A stretch of DNA of 52,473 bases from Acrasis kona (taxonomy: Eukaryota > Heterolobosea > Eutetramitea > Acrasida > Acrasidae), in assembly GCA_026419775.2 (NCBI GenBank), contig JAOPGA020000642.1, forward strand, positions 1 to 52,473, written 5' to 3'. Position numbers and translations under genes: made by a program. Below the pieces are notes generated by a model. It was not told the origin of the DNA, did no database searches, and saw nothing but the letters and a program-made list of their open reading frames with translations. Shown piece after piece: positions 11,363-22,500 of this stretch (the stretch's first letter is position 1; every line of letters begins with the position of its first letter).

Positions 11363-12093
11363 TTATTCCTCTTCAATCATTTTTTTACAAACGAGTGCAG
11401 ATAGAGCAGCTTGTCCAAGTCTCTTGTTGGCCAACCAAGCAGGTACGTAGCCTGCTGGGTCGCTGTGATTAACGTACCACAATTCTAGTTCTCCTTCGTT
11501 TTTCTTCTCTGCATACCACCCGCTGAGTTTCGCGTTCAAACGTACGAAACCTCCCATCACTTTGGGGAATGATTCATGATCACATGATTCAGTGACACGA
11601 TAGGCCACCTTGTCGTCTATATATGTTCTCATCTGGCAAAGTGATTCTCTGTTTGAAACCATCATGCTGCCTGAATCTAAACCCTATCCAGTTAACCATG
11701 TCTTACAAACCAATTAACTTACAACGTGGAGAACAACCCAATTAGGTTCAATTTCTTCGATAATTTCTCTGTATATCATGGATGGGTCGTAGTCCTTTCT
11801 CTTAACTGGGTCACCATTTTTCTCTAATCAAAAGTAAAATAATCGTTACACGTGTTCTTCATACCATCTAACCAAGCCATAAAATCTGCAGGGGACATGT
11901 TTGTTTTGATTGGTCCTCCACCTTTCACTTTTTTATTTGGATCGTTTGGCACATCTGTAATGTATGACTTCATTCCTCCCTCTTCTTTCAAGAAAGTCCA
12001 ACCATCGTTTGTCGACAAGTCATCCTTCAACTCCTGCAACTTCTTGTTTATCGCCTCACCAAATGCCTTCTTGTCCACCTCGCTTAGTACCAT
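11363..12093 (-). CDS. START-domain lipid-transfer protein
   Basis: Exons are 12093-11865, 11823-11723 and 11683-11363 (introns of 41 and 39 nt), giving 216 residues. The protein is essentially one START domain with almost no flanking sequence. Visible family features are the early DGWTFLKEEGGMKSYIT strand, MIYREIIEEIEPNWVVLH, RGFVRLNAKLSGWYAE-like strands and the late LWYVNHSDPAGYVPAWLANK segment that leads into the C-terminal lid helix. START proteins carry one lipid (sterol, phospholipid or ceramide) in a hydrophobic pocket. The ligand cannot be predicted here. There is no signal peptide or transmembrane segment, so it is probably cytosolic. The stop lies within an AATAAA signal. The start is 70 bp from the PLAA start on the opposite strand. 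Confidence 0.8.
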
Positions 12094-12163
12094 TTTTAGT
12101 TATATTGATATTATTTGTAATAAACAACTAGCAATTTCAAATTCCGATCATTAAATAATTATA

Positions 12164-14560
12164 ATGGATCAACAAGAAGTTCCAAAGTTTGTTCTACGCG
12201 CAGACCTCAAAGAACACGTAGACCAAGTGAGGTCTATAGCCGTATATCCAGTTGTAGAAGGAGGTGTTGTGACATGCTCGTTGGACCGTACTGTCAAAGT
12301 ATGGGTACCAAAACAAGGATCAGACGATTCAATGGAGATTGATAATAACAACAAAGAAGCAGTACTTAAAAGCAAAGGAGAATATGAAGCACTCTCAACA
12401 TTGATTGGACATGAAAATTTTGTTTTGGACGTCAACTTTTGGAAACCAAACGAACAAAACAGTTCAAATGGAAATATTGTATCCGCGGGTCACGATAAGA
12501 GTGTAATCATTTGGAATTTAGATGGAAGCATGAAGGACAGATACTTACAGGCTCACACTGGACCAGTAAGTTGTGTGGTCGTTGACCCAACTACAAACAA
12601 CTTGGTGACTGGTTCATGGGACAAGACAGCAAAGATCTGGCACTCTGGCACTTGTGTCAACGAACTTAAAGGACATGAACAAAATGTTCTTTGCGCAATG
12701 GTCTCCAGCACTGGAGATGTTGTGACAGGATCTGGAGATGGATCCATCAAAGTGTGGAGGGATGGAAAAGAAGTTAAGAATATACCAGCAGCACATACAG
12801 CGCCCGTGAGATCGCTGACAGAATTACCAGGAGTAGGTTTCATCTCGACCAGCAACGATTGCATACTCAAGATATGGACTCAAGGAGAATGTGTTCATCA
12901 ATTCCCAGCCCACGACAATCTAGTTTACTCATGTGCCATTATCGGACCTAACGAGATTGCGACCGCTAGTGAGGACAAGACGGTTAGAATTTGGAGAGAT
13001 TACTCGCTAGTACAAACAATCGAACATCCTGGATGTGTATGGAAGGTGATCGCACTCCCCAATGGAGATATAGCGACAGCATGTGCTGATGGATCGGCAC
13101 GCATCTTTACCAGAGATTCATCAAAGATGGCCCATCAAGACATTATCAAGAACATGGACGACTTGGTACAAGCAACAAAAAAAAAGATTTCAGGAGTCGA
13201 CCCAAGCAGCTTGCCCCAAGTGGGAATCTTGCCACAAACAATTGGTAAAGAAGATGGAGAAGTAAAGTTGGTGGCCAACAATGGAGTGCCCGAGGCATAC
13301 TCATGGAATGCAGCACAACAAAAATGGGACAAGATGGGTGATTTGGTGGATGGACCAGGTGTTGGATCTGGATTCTCTAGCAAGGTGTACCATAACGGAA
13401 AAATGTACGATTACGTATTCGACATTGAACTTGATGCAGGTGCGGGCGATAGCAAATACAAATTACCATACAACAAGGGGGAGAATGCATGGGAGGCAGC
13501 ACAACAATTCATCTGGAAGAATCATTTATCGCAGTATCACTTGGATCAAATCGCTCGATTCATCGTCGACAATTCCGATCAATCACAAGTACAACCATCT
13601 CAACAGAATTTGAGAGGCGATCCATTCACAGGTCATCAAAGAGAGATGGGATCGGATTCAAATCCCTATCAACAACCCAAACAACACAAGGTGGAATTGA
13701 GTGGATACGCAAAGGAAGAGTTGGAACATGAGAAGGAATTGGAGCAGAGAGAATTACAAAAGAAGGCAAAACACATTCCTGCTTCCTACATTGCATTTGA
13801 TTCTGCAAATTATGCAGGCATCATGAAGAAGGTTGCAGAATTCCACAAGAATCAATTCCCATCGGAGGTGAATCAAGTCACGCAGCTCACTACAATCTTG
13901 ACCAGCGGAGATTCGAAGGCTATTCAAGAAGCACATTTGTTGGCATTGGACCAATTGCTCTCGAAATCACCATCGGATAAATTGTTCCCAGTGATTGATT
14001 TGGCAAGATGTGTGATTTTGACTGATGCAGGTGCCAATTACTATTTCCAACAATATCAACAATCAAAGAGAAACATTTTGAGTGAATTGTTGAATGTGTC
14101 ATTTGGGTCCAATGCATCAGCCGTGCTACAAATGTTGACTGCTAGATTCCTCGCCAACATGTTCAAGCAATCAAAGTTGAGATTCTTGGCCGTCACAGAT
14201 AGCGTGGCCACGTTGGAACAATTCAAACAAGTTTCGGCAAACAGCAGCAATGCAAATTTAAAGTTGGCATTCGCAAGTGCCGTTCACAACTATGCAGTTT
14301 ATTATTCTACAAACAGTCAGCCTAACCCTGCCAAGGATTGGATTTTATCGCTGGGCAGCCAAGTGATTCCACAAGAATCAGATGCAGAGGTGCTGTATCG
14401 TTTGATTGCTGGGATTGGCACCCTATTGTCCACTCACACATCGACGCTCGCAGGACCAGCAAAGAACTTGAACTTGCAACAAGTGATTGGGCAGAAGGTA
14501 TCGTCTCCCAATGCAAAGATTGCGGGATGCGCTTATCAAGTGTATGCACTTCTTCAATAA
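12164..14560 (+). CDS. PLAA: PLAA/Doa1/Ufd3, ubiquitin-binding cofactor of p97/Cdc48
   Basis: A single uninterrupted frame of 798 residues has the complete family architecture. Seven WD40 repeats (residues ~10-310) form the beta-propeller that binds ubiquitin, with blades such as VVTCSLDRTVKVW and ISTSNDCILKIW. A central PFU domain (~340-450) is recognised from AYSWNAAQQKWDKMGDLVDG and FDIELDAGAG. A linker follows (~450-540). The C-terminal PUL domain of armadillo-like repeats (~540-798) binds the tail of p97/Cdc48. The protein acts in ubiquitin recycling and endosomal or ERAD sorting. The length matches human PLAA (795). The stop TAA is inside AATAAA. It is unusual here in having no intron. 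Confidence 0.95.
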   Translation: MDQQEVPKFVLRADLKEHVDQVRSIAVYPVVEGGVVTCSLDRTVKVWVPKQGSDDSMEIDNNNKEAVLKSKGEYEALSTLIGHENFVLDVNFWKPNEQNSSNGNIVSAGHDKSVIIWNLDGSMKDRYLQAHTGPVSCVVVDPTTNNLVTGSWDKTAKIWHSGTCVNELKGHEQNVLCAMVSSTGDVVTGSGDGSIKVWRDGKEVKNIPAAHTAPVRSLTELPGVGFISTSNDCILKIWTQGECVHQFPAHDNLVYSCAIIGPNEIATASEDKTVRIWRDYSLVQTIEHPGCVWKVIALPNGDIATACADGSARIFTRDSSKMAHQDIIKNMDDLVQATKKKISGVDPSSLPQVGILPQTIGKEDGEVKLVANNGVPEAYSWNAAQQKWDKMGDLVDGPGVGSGFSSKVYHNGKMYDYVFDIELDAGAGDSKYKLPYNKGENAWEAAQQFIWKNHLSQYHLDQIARFIVDNSDQSQVQPSQQNLRGDPFTGHQREMGSDSNPYQQPKQHKVELSGYAKEELEHEKELEQRELQKKAKHIPASYIAFDSANYAGIMKKVAEFHKNQFPSEVNQVTQLTTILTSGDSKAIQEAHLLALDQLLSKSPSDKLFPVIDLARCVILTDAGANYYFQQYQQSKRNILSELLNVSFGSNASAVLQMLTARFLANMFKQSKLRFLAVTDSVATLEQFKQVSANSSNANLKLAFASAVHNYAVYYSTNSQPNPAKDWILSLGSQVIPQESDAEVLYRLIAGIGTLLSTHTSTLAGPAKNLNLQQVIGQKVSSPNAKIAGCAYQVYALLQ

Positions 14561-14577
14561 AAAGAAACAAATTTTAT

Positions 14578-15578
14578 TTAAGTCAAACTGATCATGCTCT
14601 TAATGTTGGAGATGGCTTCTGCTGGGCTCAAGCTCTTTGGGCAACACTTGATGCAGTTCAAAATGGTGTGGCAGCGGTACAATCTGTAGACGTCGTTCAA
14701 GTAGTCCAAACGTTCCTTCAATGCTCTGTCACGCGAATCAACTACCCATCTGTACGCTTGCAATAGAACGGCAGGTCCGAGGTATTTGTCTCTGTTCCAC
14801 CAGTAACTTGGGCAACTAGTAGAGCAGCATGCGCATAGAATGCACTCATAAAGTCCATCAATCAATGCTCTGTTCTTCTTGGATTGAAGATTTTCCTTCT
14901 TGTGTGGCTTCAAAGTAAAGTGGAACTTTGACAATCTTCTGTCGTGCTTGAATCCAGGCTTTGGGTTGATGCGGTCCTTGATGAAGGAATCCAAAACGTT
15001 TACTTCCTTTAGGTAGGGATCGATGCTTTTGTATTGCATGTAAAAGTGCTTCATGTCGACAGCGAGATCCTTGACAATTGGCATGTGCGGTAATGGGTAC
15101 ACAGAAATGTATGGTTTGACGTCAGAAATGTGATCACCAACTTTGTAGGTGCATGCGAGTGCGTTCTTTCCATTAACGTTCATTGCGCAACTACCACAAA
15201 TTCCCTCTCTGCAAGACCTACGGAAGGCCAAACCCTCGTCTTTGGTGTTCTTAATGCGGAATAAATCATCCAAAAGCATAGGTGAGTTCTTGGAGTATTC
15301 TAGATACCATGACTGAATGTATGGTTCATTGTCCACTTGAGGATCGTACTTGAAAATTCTGTATTGAACCAACTCTGGCATTTTCTTTGGTCCATCTTCG
15401 CTTGAAAAGATACTCTTTAAACGCTAAAGTACAATCAGTAAAGGTTTCTTTGTCAATTAAATCATACCTGTCCTAATCCTAAAACTGTTTCTGATGTTGA
15501 TTGGAAGCGTACTTGGGGCTGAATTGTGGCCCTGATGGCAGGAATTGTCCTTGCCAATGCTTTGCTGTTCGTTAACAT
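14578..15578 (-). CDS. SDHB: Succinate dehydrogenase iron-sulfur subunit, mitochondrial
   Basis: Exons are 15578-15468 and 15423-14578 (44-nt intron), giving 318 residues. The first exon encodes an Arg-containing, acid-free presequence ([20 protein letters not shown]), fitting mitochondrial import. All three cluster motifs are present: the [2Fe-2S] site [10 protein letters not shown]...C, the [4Fe-4S] site [12 protein letters not shown] and the [3Fe-4S]/second site [12 protein letters not shown]. The subunit passes electrons from succinate-reduced FAD to ubiquinone in complex II. An alternative upstream ATG at 15657 joined through a 55-nt intron would add a few residues; I preferred the shorter start because the intron is atypically long. 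The stop is immediately followed by ATAAA, creating an AATAAA that overlaps it. The gene is convergent with PLAA (17 bp between stop codons). Confidence 0.95.
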
Positions 15579-15659
15579 CTTTGGAGTATTTCTTTAAAGT
15601 TGAGTGGAAAATAGTAGATTTATCCTTTTGTAAGCTTCTTTCATACTTGATCTCCATGT

Positions 15660-16237
15660 ATTAATATAAGTCTAACTCCCTTTTCTTCCCGACGTTGAAT
15701 ACCGACTACAATTATAATTGTTCCGTTAGCCTAATAGTCTTGCTTAAAAGCTCAATGATATTTTGTAAAGTGGACAACAAGCGACAGTTTTGGTTACCAG
15801 AGGATAGGCTGGCCAGGAAACAAAATTTAATGGACATATAATCTGGGATTGCAACATATGTAAAAAAGTATGGGTTTAGAAAACTGTGAAGTTTGGATGG
15901 GGCTGGTATCTTTCAAGTTGTAATGGTTGTGGTTCATTTAATTTGTTGATTCGAAACCATCGGGAGTGAAAGCAATCCCCCTACAGATGAGCAATCATAT
16001 CTTTTTAAAAGAGAAACCTTACACCATTATTGGTAAAGATGTTCCCAATTCATCATAAAATCAATAAAAGCCAACTCTATTGGATTTATTTGCATACACC
16101 GAAGAATGTTACTAATATTTGAATATATATCCCCAAAATGGATGACTCGAAGAAGTACTCCAATATAAAAGGGCTCGTTTCAATCTTATTCAAAACAGAA
16201 AACAACAACAAGAACAAACAAGTTGAATAAAACGAAA
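15660..16237. other. Upstream region of the repeat polyprotein gene and SDHB
   Basis: About 580 bp without a convincing reading frame, long for this window. It separates two divergent genes and ends with a TATA box and an A/C-rich leader rich in AACAA before the polyprotein start. Nothing else is recognisable. Confidence 0.6.
16164..16170 (+). promoter_or_regulatory. TATA box of the repeat polyprotein gene
   Basis: TATAAAAGG lies 68-74 bp upstream of the ATG at 16238, a canonical TATA context. The following ~60 bp are A/C-rich, like the leader of a highly expressed gene. Most other genes in the window show no such element at this distance. Confidence 0.55.
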
Positions 16238-17953
16238 ATGAGACTCGTAGTTATGTCATTCGCTCTATTCTATGCTTTGTTCGTAGTAAGTGCAAAGCCC
16301 CAGGCAAGAATCATCGGTGCTGGAAACATTCTAGGTGGAAATGGTGGTTCGGTACTAGGAGGCAATGCTGGTAGTTCAGTGAACAATGGAGGATCAGGCC
16401 CTTCTTATACTAATGACGAAGGTATCTTGAGCAATCTCGGAGTTCTTAATGTTGGTGCAGCCAACGGTGTCGATTTGTTGAACAGTGGTTTCAAGAAGAG
16501 AAACGAAAGAATCATTGGTCTAGGAAATGTGTTAGGAGGTAATGGTGGCACTGTGATGGGAGGCAACGCAGGTAGTTCAGTTAACAGTGGCGTTGGTGGA
16601 CCAACCTATGTAAACGATGAGGGTATTGGAAGTAACATTGGTGTTCTTAATGTTGGAGCATTAAATGATGTTGCAGCATTGAACTCTGGAAGAAAAAGAA
16701 ATGAAAGAATCATTGGTCTTGGAAACATCTTAGGTGGTAATGATGGAACAGTTCTCGGCGGTAACGCAGGAAACTCAGTCAACAATGGAGCTGGTGGACC
16801 AACCTATGTCAACGATGAAGGAGTCTTGAGCAACCTCGGAGTACTTAACGTTGGTGTAGCCAACGATGTTGCAGCATTGAACTCTGGAAAGAGAAGCAAT
16901 CAGAGAACCACTGAGAAGGAATCCAATGCTGATATCCTAAAAAGAATTGAAAAGCTAAAGGCAAGAATCATCGGTATTGGAAACATCTTAGGTGGTAATG
17001 ATGGAACAGTTCTCGGTGGTAACGCAGGTGATTCTATCAACAACGGTGAGTCCGGACCATCATACACTAACGATGAGGGTATCTTGAGCAACCTCGGAGT
17101 ACTTAATGTTGGTGCAGCCAACGGTGTCGATTTGTTGAACAGTGGTTTCAAGAAGAGAAACGAAAGAATCATTGGTCTAGGAAATGTATTGGGTGGAAAC
17201 GGCGGTACGATTATGGGAGGTAACGCTGGTAGTTCAGTCAATAATGTAGACGCCGGACCAACCTATGTAAACGACGAGGGTATTGGAAGTAACATTGGTG
17301 TTCTTAATGTTGGAGCATTAAATGATGTTGCAGCATTGAACTCTGGAAAGAGAAGCAACGAAAGAATCTTGGGAGTTGGTAACATTCTTGGAGGAAACGA
17401 CGGCTCAGTACTAGGAGGTAACGCAGGAAACTCAGTCAACAATGGAGCTGGTGGACCAACCTATGTCAACGATGAAGGAGTCTTGAGCAATGTTGGTGTA
17501 CTCAACGTTGGAGCACTAAACGATGTTGCAGCGTTAAACTCTGGAAAGAGAAGCAATGAAAGAATCTTGGGAGTTGGTAACATTCTTGGAGGAAATGGTG
17601 GATCTGTACTCGGTGGTAGTGCAGGTGACTCAATCAACAACGGTGTTGGTGGACCAACCTATGTCAACGATGAAGGAATCTTGAGCAATGTTGGTGTACT
17701 CAACGTTGGAGCACTAAACGATCTTGCAGCATTGAACTCTGGAAGAAAAAGAAATGAAAGAATCATTGGTCTTGGAAACATCTTAGGTGGTAATGATGGA
17801 ACAGTTCTCGGTGGTAACGCAGGTGATTCTATCAACAACGGTGAGTCCGGACCATCATACACTAACGATGAGGGCATCTTGAGCAACCTCGGAGTACTTA
17901 ACATTGGTGTGGCCAACGATGTTGCTGCATTGAACAGCCACAAGAAGAAGTAA
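16238..17953 (+). CDS. Secreted tandem-repeat protein with dibasic spacers (candidate polyprotein/propeptide)
   Basis: The start at 16238 gives a clear signal peptide (MRLVVMSFALFYALFVVSA, ~19 residues). An upstream in-frame TTG at 16223 would weaken it. The rest (571 residues in all, no intron) is eight near-identical repeats of about 66 residues. Each has the pattern RI(I/L)GxGN(I/V)LGGN, then GGNAGxSxNN, GPxYxNDEG, SNxGVLN(V/I)G and DxxALNS. Repeats are joined by KKR, KR or RKR. Most are preceded by Gly (NSGKR, NSGRKR), and one 20-residue basic/acidic spacer follows repeat 3. This layout resembles precursors cut by Kex2/furin-type convertases, but a structural self-assembling secreted protein is equally possible. 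I do not recognise the family. Confidence 0.85.
   Translation: MRLVVMSFALFYALFVVSAKPQARIIGAGNILGGNGGSVLGGNAGSSVNNGGSGPSYTNDEGILSNLGVLNVGAANGVDLLNSGFKKRNERIIGLGNVLGGNGGTVMGGNAGSSVNSGVGGPTYVNDEGIGSNIGVLNVGALNDVAALNSGRKRNERIIGLGNILGGNDGTVLGGNAGNSVNNGAGGPTYVNDEGVLSNLGVLNVGVANDVAALNSGKRSNQRTTEKESNADILKRIEKLKARIIGIGNILGGNDGTVLGGNAGDSINNGESGPSYTNDEGILSNLGVLNVGAANGVDLLNSGFKKRNERIIGLGNVLGGNGGTIMGGNAGSSVNNVDAGPTYVNDEGIGSNIGVLNVGALNDVAALNSGKRSNERILGVGNILGGNDGSVLGGNAGNSVNNGAGGPTYVNDEGVLSNVGVLNVGALNDVAALNSGKRSNERILGVGNILGGNGGSVLGGSAGDSINNGVGGPTYVNDEGILSNVGVLNVGALNDLAALNSGRKRNERIIGLGNILGGNDGTVLGGNAGDSINNGESGPSYTNDEGILSNLGVLNIGVANDVAALNSHKKK
16307..17950 (+). repeat. Eight tandem coding repeats, period 195-200 bp
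   Basis: Repeat starts are at 16307, 16502, 16700, 16964, 17159, 17354, 17552 and 17752. Repeat 3 is followed by a ~66-bp spacer. Repeats 1-3 and 4-6 correspond pairwise (1 with 4, 2 with 5, 3 with 6), indicating duplication of a three-unit block. Repeats 4 and 8 share about 95 identical consecutive bases (around 16980-17080 and 17775-17875), pointing to recent copying or gene conversion. Confidence 0.9.
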
Positions 17954-18017
17954 ACGAATAAATTTGTTCTTTCTGTATAATTTATTAATAGTACAATAAT
18001 TTGCTGCAATGATATTA

Positions 18018-19215
18018 TCAACTCGGTTGGTTTTTAAAGTACGCCTCTGCGATAGATGTGATTGCTTGAACATCACCACTGTCCAACGTACTTGCAAAAA
18101 TGTGATTGATAGTGTTCTCGCCTTTTAAAAACTTCATTTTGATATAGTTGGTAATGTAGTGATAATCATTCCTTCCTTTGTATTCTACCACATAGTCGCT
18201 GAATTTTTTATAGTTTAGTTTCTCTCTGAATACATCAATTTTCTTCAACAAGTTAGAGATTAACTAAATTGTGACATACGTTGAAAATCAATAGAATTGG
18301 TATGCTCTGAAGCAGAGGATTCGCAGACAACTCTCCAAAGAAATTGACTGAATCAACAAACCGATTTTGTCCATTCTCCCTCGAAACCAAATCAAAGTCG
18401 CCAAGCGACACAACAAAAAATATCATTTTTAGATTTTGACAAGCAAGTACCTTCCACTTCTCCCTCTCACATCTCCAGCCTAAAATGATTTAGTATACTT
18501 TCAAAACAATGCTTACCGCTACAATCAGCTACAGCATATTTTAGTTGAGTGCTAAGTGGTACATGAATTCCAACCGTAGGATAACTCGCTAATAGAAAAT
18601 CCAACTTATTGGCACGCGAAGCTGCTTCGTATGGATCCAAATGACCAAGCCTATCCATAAGCAGTACGCCGCCATCCGGTACTCGTAAGTTGTTTGAATA
18701 TCTGCCACTTAAAATGGACCTAACCGCCTCTACATTAAATATTTCTACTATATCCTCGTAAAGACTTTGGTTAAAAACATTATTAATGTTATCCAGGTCC
18801 CTCGGGGCCTCTTTGATTCTCTTGGCACAAGCTTCCAACTCTTGCGATTCCAGCAGAATTTCCAAATCCTCGCAGGCTTGTATTAGAATTTGAATAGTTT
18901 CAAGGATGGTATAGAATATGACGTTGGTGTTATTACTGGTTACATGTGACGGACAGCAAAACTGCGCTGAACACTCATAGTTTATGTGTCGTACGAGGGT
19001 AGTCTGAAAGATGAGCACCACCTATATAAATATAATCGTACCTTTCCACATTCCCTAGCACCCATCACCGCTATCAAGGGCGATAGCGACTCTTCGTTAC
19101 TAGTAAAAGCAATAGAATGGGATCTTTCGGTATTGATTTTCGCTGATGGCGATTGAACCACATGGACTTGAGTGTAAGCTCTATTCCTGCCTGTGGTTTC
19201 TTTTTTGCTCATCAT
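18018..19215 (-). CDS. Heterotrimeric G-protein alpha subunit-like, predicted GTPase-deficient
   Basis: Exons are 19215-19042, 19003-18517, 18479-18280 and 18242-18018 (introns 37-38 nt), giving 361 residues, the normal length for G-alpha. The P-loop GARECGKTT is restored across intron 1. A helical-domain-sized insertion follows. Switch I reads SYPTVGI, switch II reads DCSGWRCEREKW, the guanine-specificity motif is NKID, and the C-terminal segment is NHIFASTLDSGD. Compared with the animal G-alpha consensus, the arginine finger of switch I is Ser and the catalytic Gln after DxGG is Trp. One Gly of that motif is Ser and the TCAT motif is degenerate. Nucleotide binding seems retained, but hydrolysis should be lost or altered. 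No N-terminal Gly or Cys lipid-site motif is obvious (MMSKKETTG). Confidence 0.85.
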
Positions 19216-19530
19216 GTACACAGCAGTACAGTCACCCCAATTACGTAAGACAGACCTGCAATGTAACAAATATAATTACAAATTTGGACATATGATAATA
19301 TATGTTCAAAAGTTTGGACATTGAGTTCAATCAATAATTAACAAACATAACATCCAGTACCAACTGTCGTGAGAGGCTCGTGATGCAAGGTAGATGATGC
19401 TGTTAGGTAACGAACGAATGGATTTTGATCATAAAAAGTCAATTTTTAATGACCATAATGGTAACTCCGTGGAAAAACAACACCACGAATGGTCATTATC
19501 AAACAATTGCGTAACAACAAAAACTAATTT
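19216..19530. other. Intergenic spacer between G-alpha and the RdRP gene
   Basis: 315 bp without a supported gene. It contains a short imperfect stem (9-bp arms at 19448-19456 and 19489-19497) of uncertain meaning. Both neighbours are on the minus strand, so this holds the G-alpha promoter and the RdRP 3' end. Confidence 0.5.
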
Positions 19531-22500
19531 TTACAAGTTCCTGCTTCTCTTCTTGATATTGGTCAACTCTCCATATCTCAACCAAGCAAAGCTATACAAT
19601 TTCTTTTCATACTTTGAATACTCTCCCTTGTAAACAACCTTGTACCAAGCACACGCCTTCTTCTCCCTCTCTTCCTCCAGCGCACCATCCAATCCCATTT
19701 CAAACTTTTGCAAAAATTCTTTACGAAGAGCAGAGTAAGCATTGATGATTCTCTCCCTCACGTCATATTCCTTATGACTAGATAAATCCTTACCAAACGT
19801 GGTCACGTTTCCACTCACAAATTCGAATTCGTTCTTGACTCCAAAAATCTTCATCATGGAAGTCAACGAAAAGTTATAATCATCCCTCAGCTCCTTCGCC
19901 TCTTGTAAATAATTCTCCACTCCCTCCAAATCAAATTCATGAATCACATCAAATTCGGTGATTGGATCGGGATCTTTATTTTCTGTAATTTGTCTAAATA
20001 ATTTACCGATAATCTTATCGCTCAAATAACTATCCTTGTGTTTATTCTCCGTAAAATCAGGAACCGATTTGGTCTTGAGACGTTTGGGGAAGTAAGCAGG
20101 CCTTCCGCTCTTTGCATAATCGACAGCATTGGAGTGTTGTTGTGCCAAGAACAAACAAGCATCGTCGTTGGCTCCTTGATCCGATGCATCGGCATGACAT
20201 AACCAAGCGTTGGCTATTCTACCCAATTGATCGTTCAATAAAAAGTTTACAAAGAACCTCGTCAGCGTATCAAAGTTGATGGGCTCGTGCAATTCTTCCA
20301 GCGCAATGTAGCTGGCTGGTTCGACGGTTGCTGGCTTGATGGATGGGTCCCAGAACACATGATATTCGTCGCCATCCAAATCCGATCCAGACGCTTCGTT
20401 GGGAACTGGTCTAGCTCCGTATTGAGTGAACACGATCACATCCTTGATTTCTTCCAAGAAGGTATTTTCCAATTCGTTACCGTCGTCGTCCATGCAGCAC
20501 TGTAATCGATCCAACGTGACTGCGTTCACCACGCGCACATCGCCTGGATGAGTGCATGGATTCTTGACGATGACTACTTGTCCGCTGATCACTCCGTGTT
20601 TACTTGTTTTGATGTAGACTTGATTGTTGCGCAATCGACGAGATTCATCGCTCACTCCCATCAACACTGCGCCATTCTCCACCAGTATTCTGGTCTTTGT
20701 TCTCAGGTCCTTGAGCATCTTGACGCGCGTGACCCATAGCATGTTGTAGAGGAATGGATCCGATTGGACGTGTATGCCGCTGTTGATCATGATGCGCAAG
20801 CAATCGTTCATGTGCATGTTTGTTTTGCTCAGCACTTGTAGTGCAGATTTATCGTCCAATACCATTCCGTTCAATTCGTTTAACATCTTGTCGTGAAGTG
20901 CCTGGAAGGATTCATCGGGCACGCCCAACGTGCTGAGCAACGTGATGGCTTGTCTGTTCAAGTGACATGCGTTGACGCGCGCTGGGGTGACGATTTCTAA
21001 TTGGTAGTGGTCGGTGGTGAATTTTTGCATGCTGGGACGAATGCAAATCCTTCTTCCCGTGAGCGTTGGGTCCATGCTGAGCACTCCCTTGCATCCATTC
21101 ACACGAATTTGAACGGCGCTGAATTCCAATTTTTGTGTATTGTTGTAATTCACCTTGTCGTGTACCAGCTGCATCAATTCTCTGCTAATGGTGCCGACGC
21201 CATCGGTGAACGTGAATCCATTTCTCTCCACGTCGGGTATCATTTCAATCTCTTCTGGTTTGATGGCGATGGAGTGCGAAGTGCTGGAGAAGCATTGACC
21301 CATGCGCGCGTGACATTTTGCTGCATTTCTACATTTACTAAAATCGCCCATCCACGAACGAATTGTTTCTGCGCTTATTCTCTTGCTTCCATTCTTCTCT
21401 GCGTGGAAGAACCATGCAGAGTTTTCTTTGAGTTGACTGCTGCTTGCCGCCAAAAAATCATAATGATTTCCACACACATTGATTCCATAATAAATGTGAT
21501 TGGTGATGCGACCGAGCAAATCACCCAACGAACAATCGTGTTGTCTCAATTCTCCGAGATTTTCGTCTCTGAAGCACACGCGAAGGAATCTCACAATCTT
21601 TTTTTCGTGGTGCCTCAACACTCTGTTCTTGGTATCGAGTTCTGGTCCAGCAAATACGATGCGAGTGGGAGTGATGTGTATGGTGCGTATCAAGACACAA
21701 TGTGATGGCACGGTGATGGCCTTTCGATCTCCGTGCTTATCCAGCGCGTACTTGAGTATTTCTAATGGTTTGTATTGACGCTCTCCTAATCTTTGAATGA
21801 ACTCGAATGCGTTACATGCACGAATGGGCGTTTGATCCTTGAGGAACGAATAAAAGTCATTGTCCAAGTTGACGGGATCGAATAGACCGTTGCTCAACAA
21901 GCACTCTAATTTCCATCTCACGCTGAAATTCAATTTTTCGTGACTAGGGAATTTTGGATAGGCGTCGGCATTCTTGTTGTAGATAAAGTTCTTTCTGACG
22001 TCTGCTCTCGCGAAATTCCATTCTGCCATGCTGACCAAGATGGGTCTTAATTCTTCCCATGTTGTTCTTAAATGTACGACGTGAACCAAGCAACGTCCTA
22101 TTCTCTTCATGTCCGTGAAATCTGTGGTTTGACTCCATTCAAAGTTGTGACTTGCTGTGGGTGTGTACTGTGTTGGTAATTTGAACATGGTGGATGGTCT
22201 TGGAATGATGGGTGCTACTTTTTTTGGTTGTTGAGGTGGTGTTTGAACGGCAGCTGCAGGTGGTGGTGAAGTGTCTTTTTTACCCTGTGTTGGTTTGTTT
22301 TTTGGTGTGCTGTTGGCGCTGTTGGTGGTTGATGCTGCTTTGCTCCATGCATTTTCAACTGGTTTGGTGGGTAGGTTGTTTAGATCTAATTGGACTGGTT
22401 TTTTGTTATTCTTTTTTTGTTGTTGTTTTTGTTCTGATGGTTGATCTTGTTGGTTGATTTGTGATTGTGCATCCCTCGAGATCCCTCCGTTTGTCTTTCC

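Noticed and set aside
19447..19498. Small hairpin downstream of the RdRP gene
   Set aside because: Only 9-bp and 5-bp stems with an internal bulge; this is expected by chance in AT-rich sequence.
20287..22138. Long plus-strand frames opposite the RdRP (including 234 codons)
   Set aside because: Antisense shadows of a strongly conserved gene; no start context, motifs or splice logic of their own.
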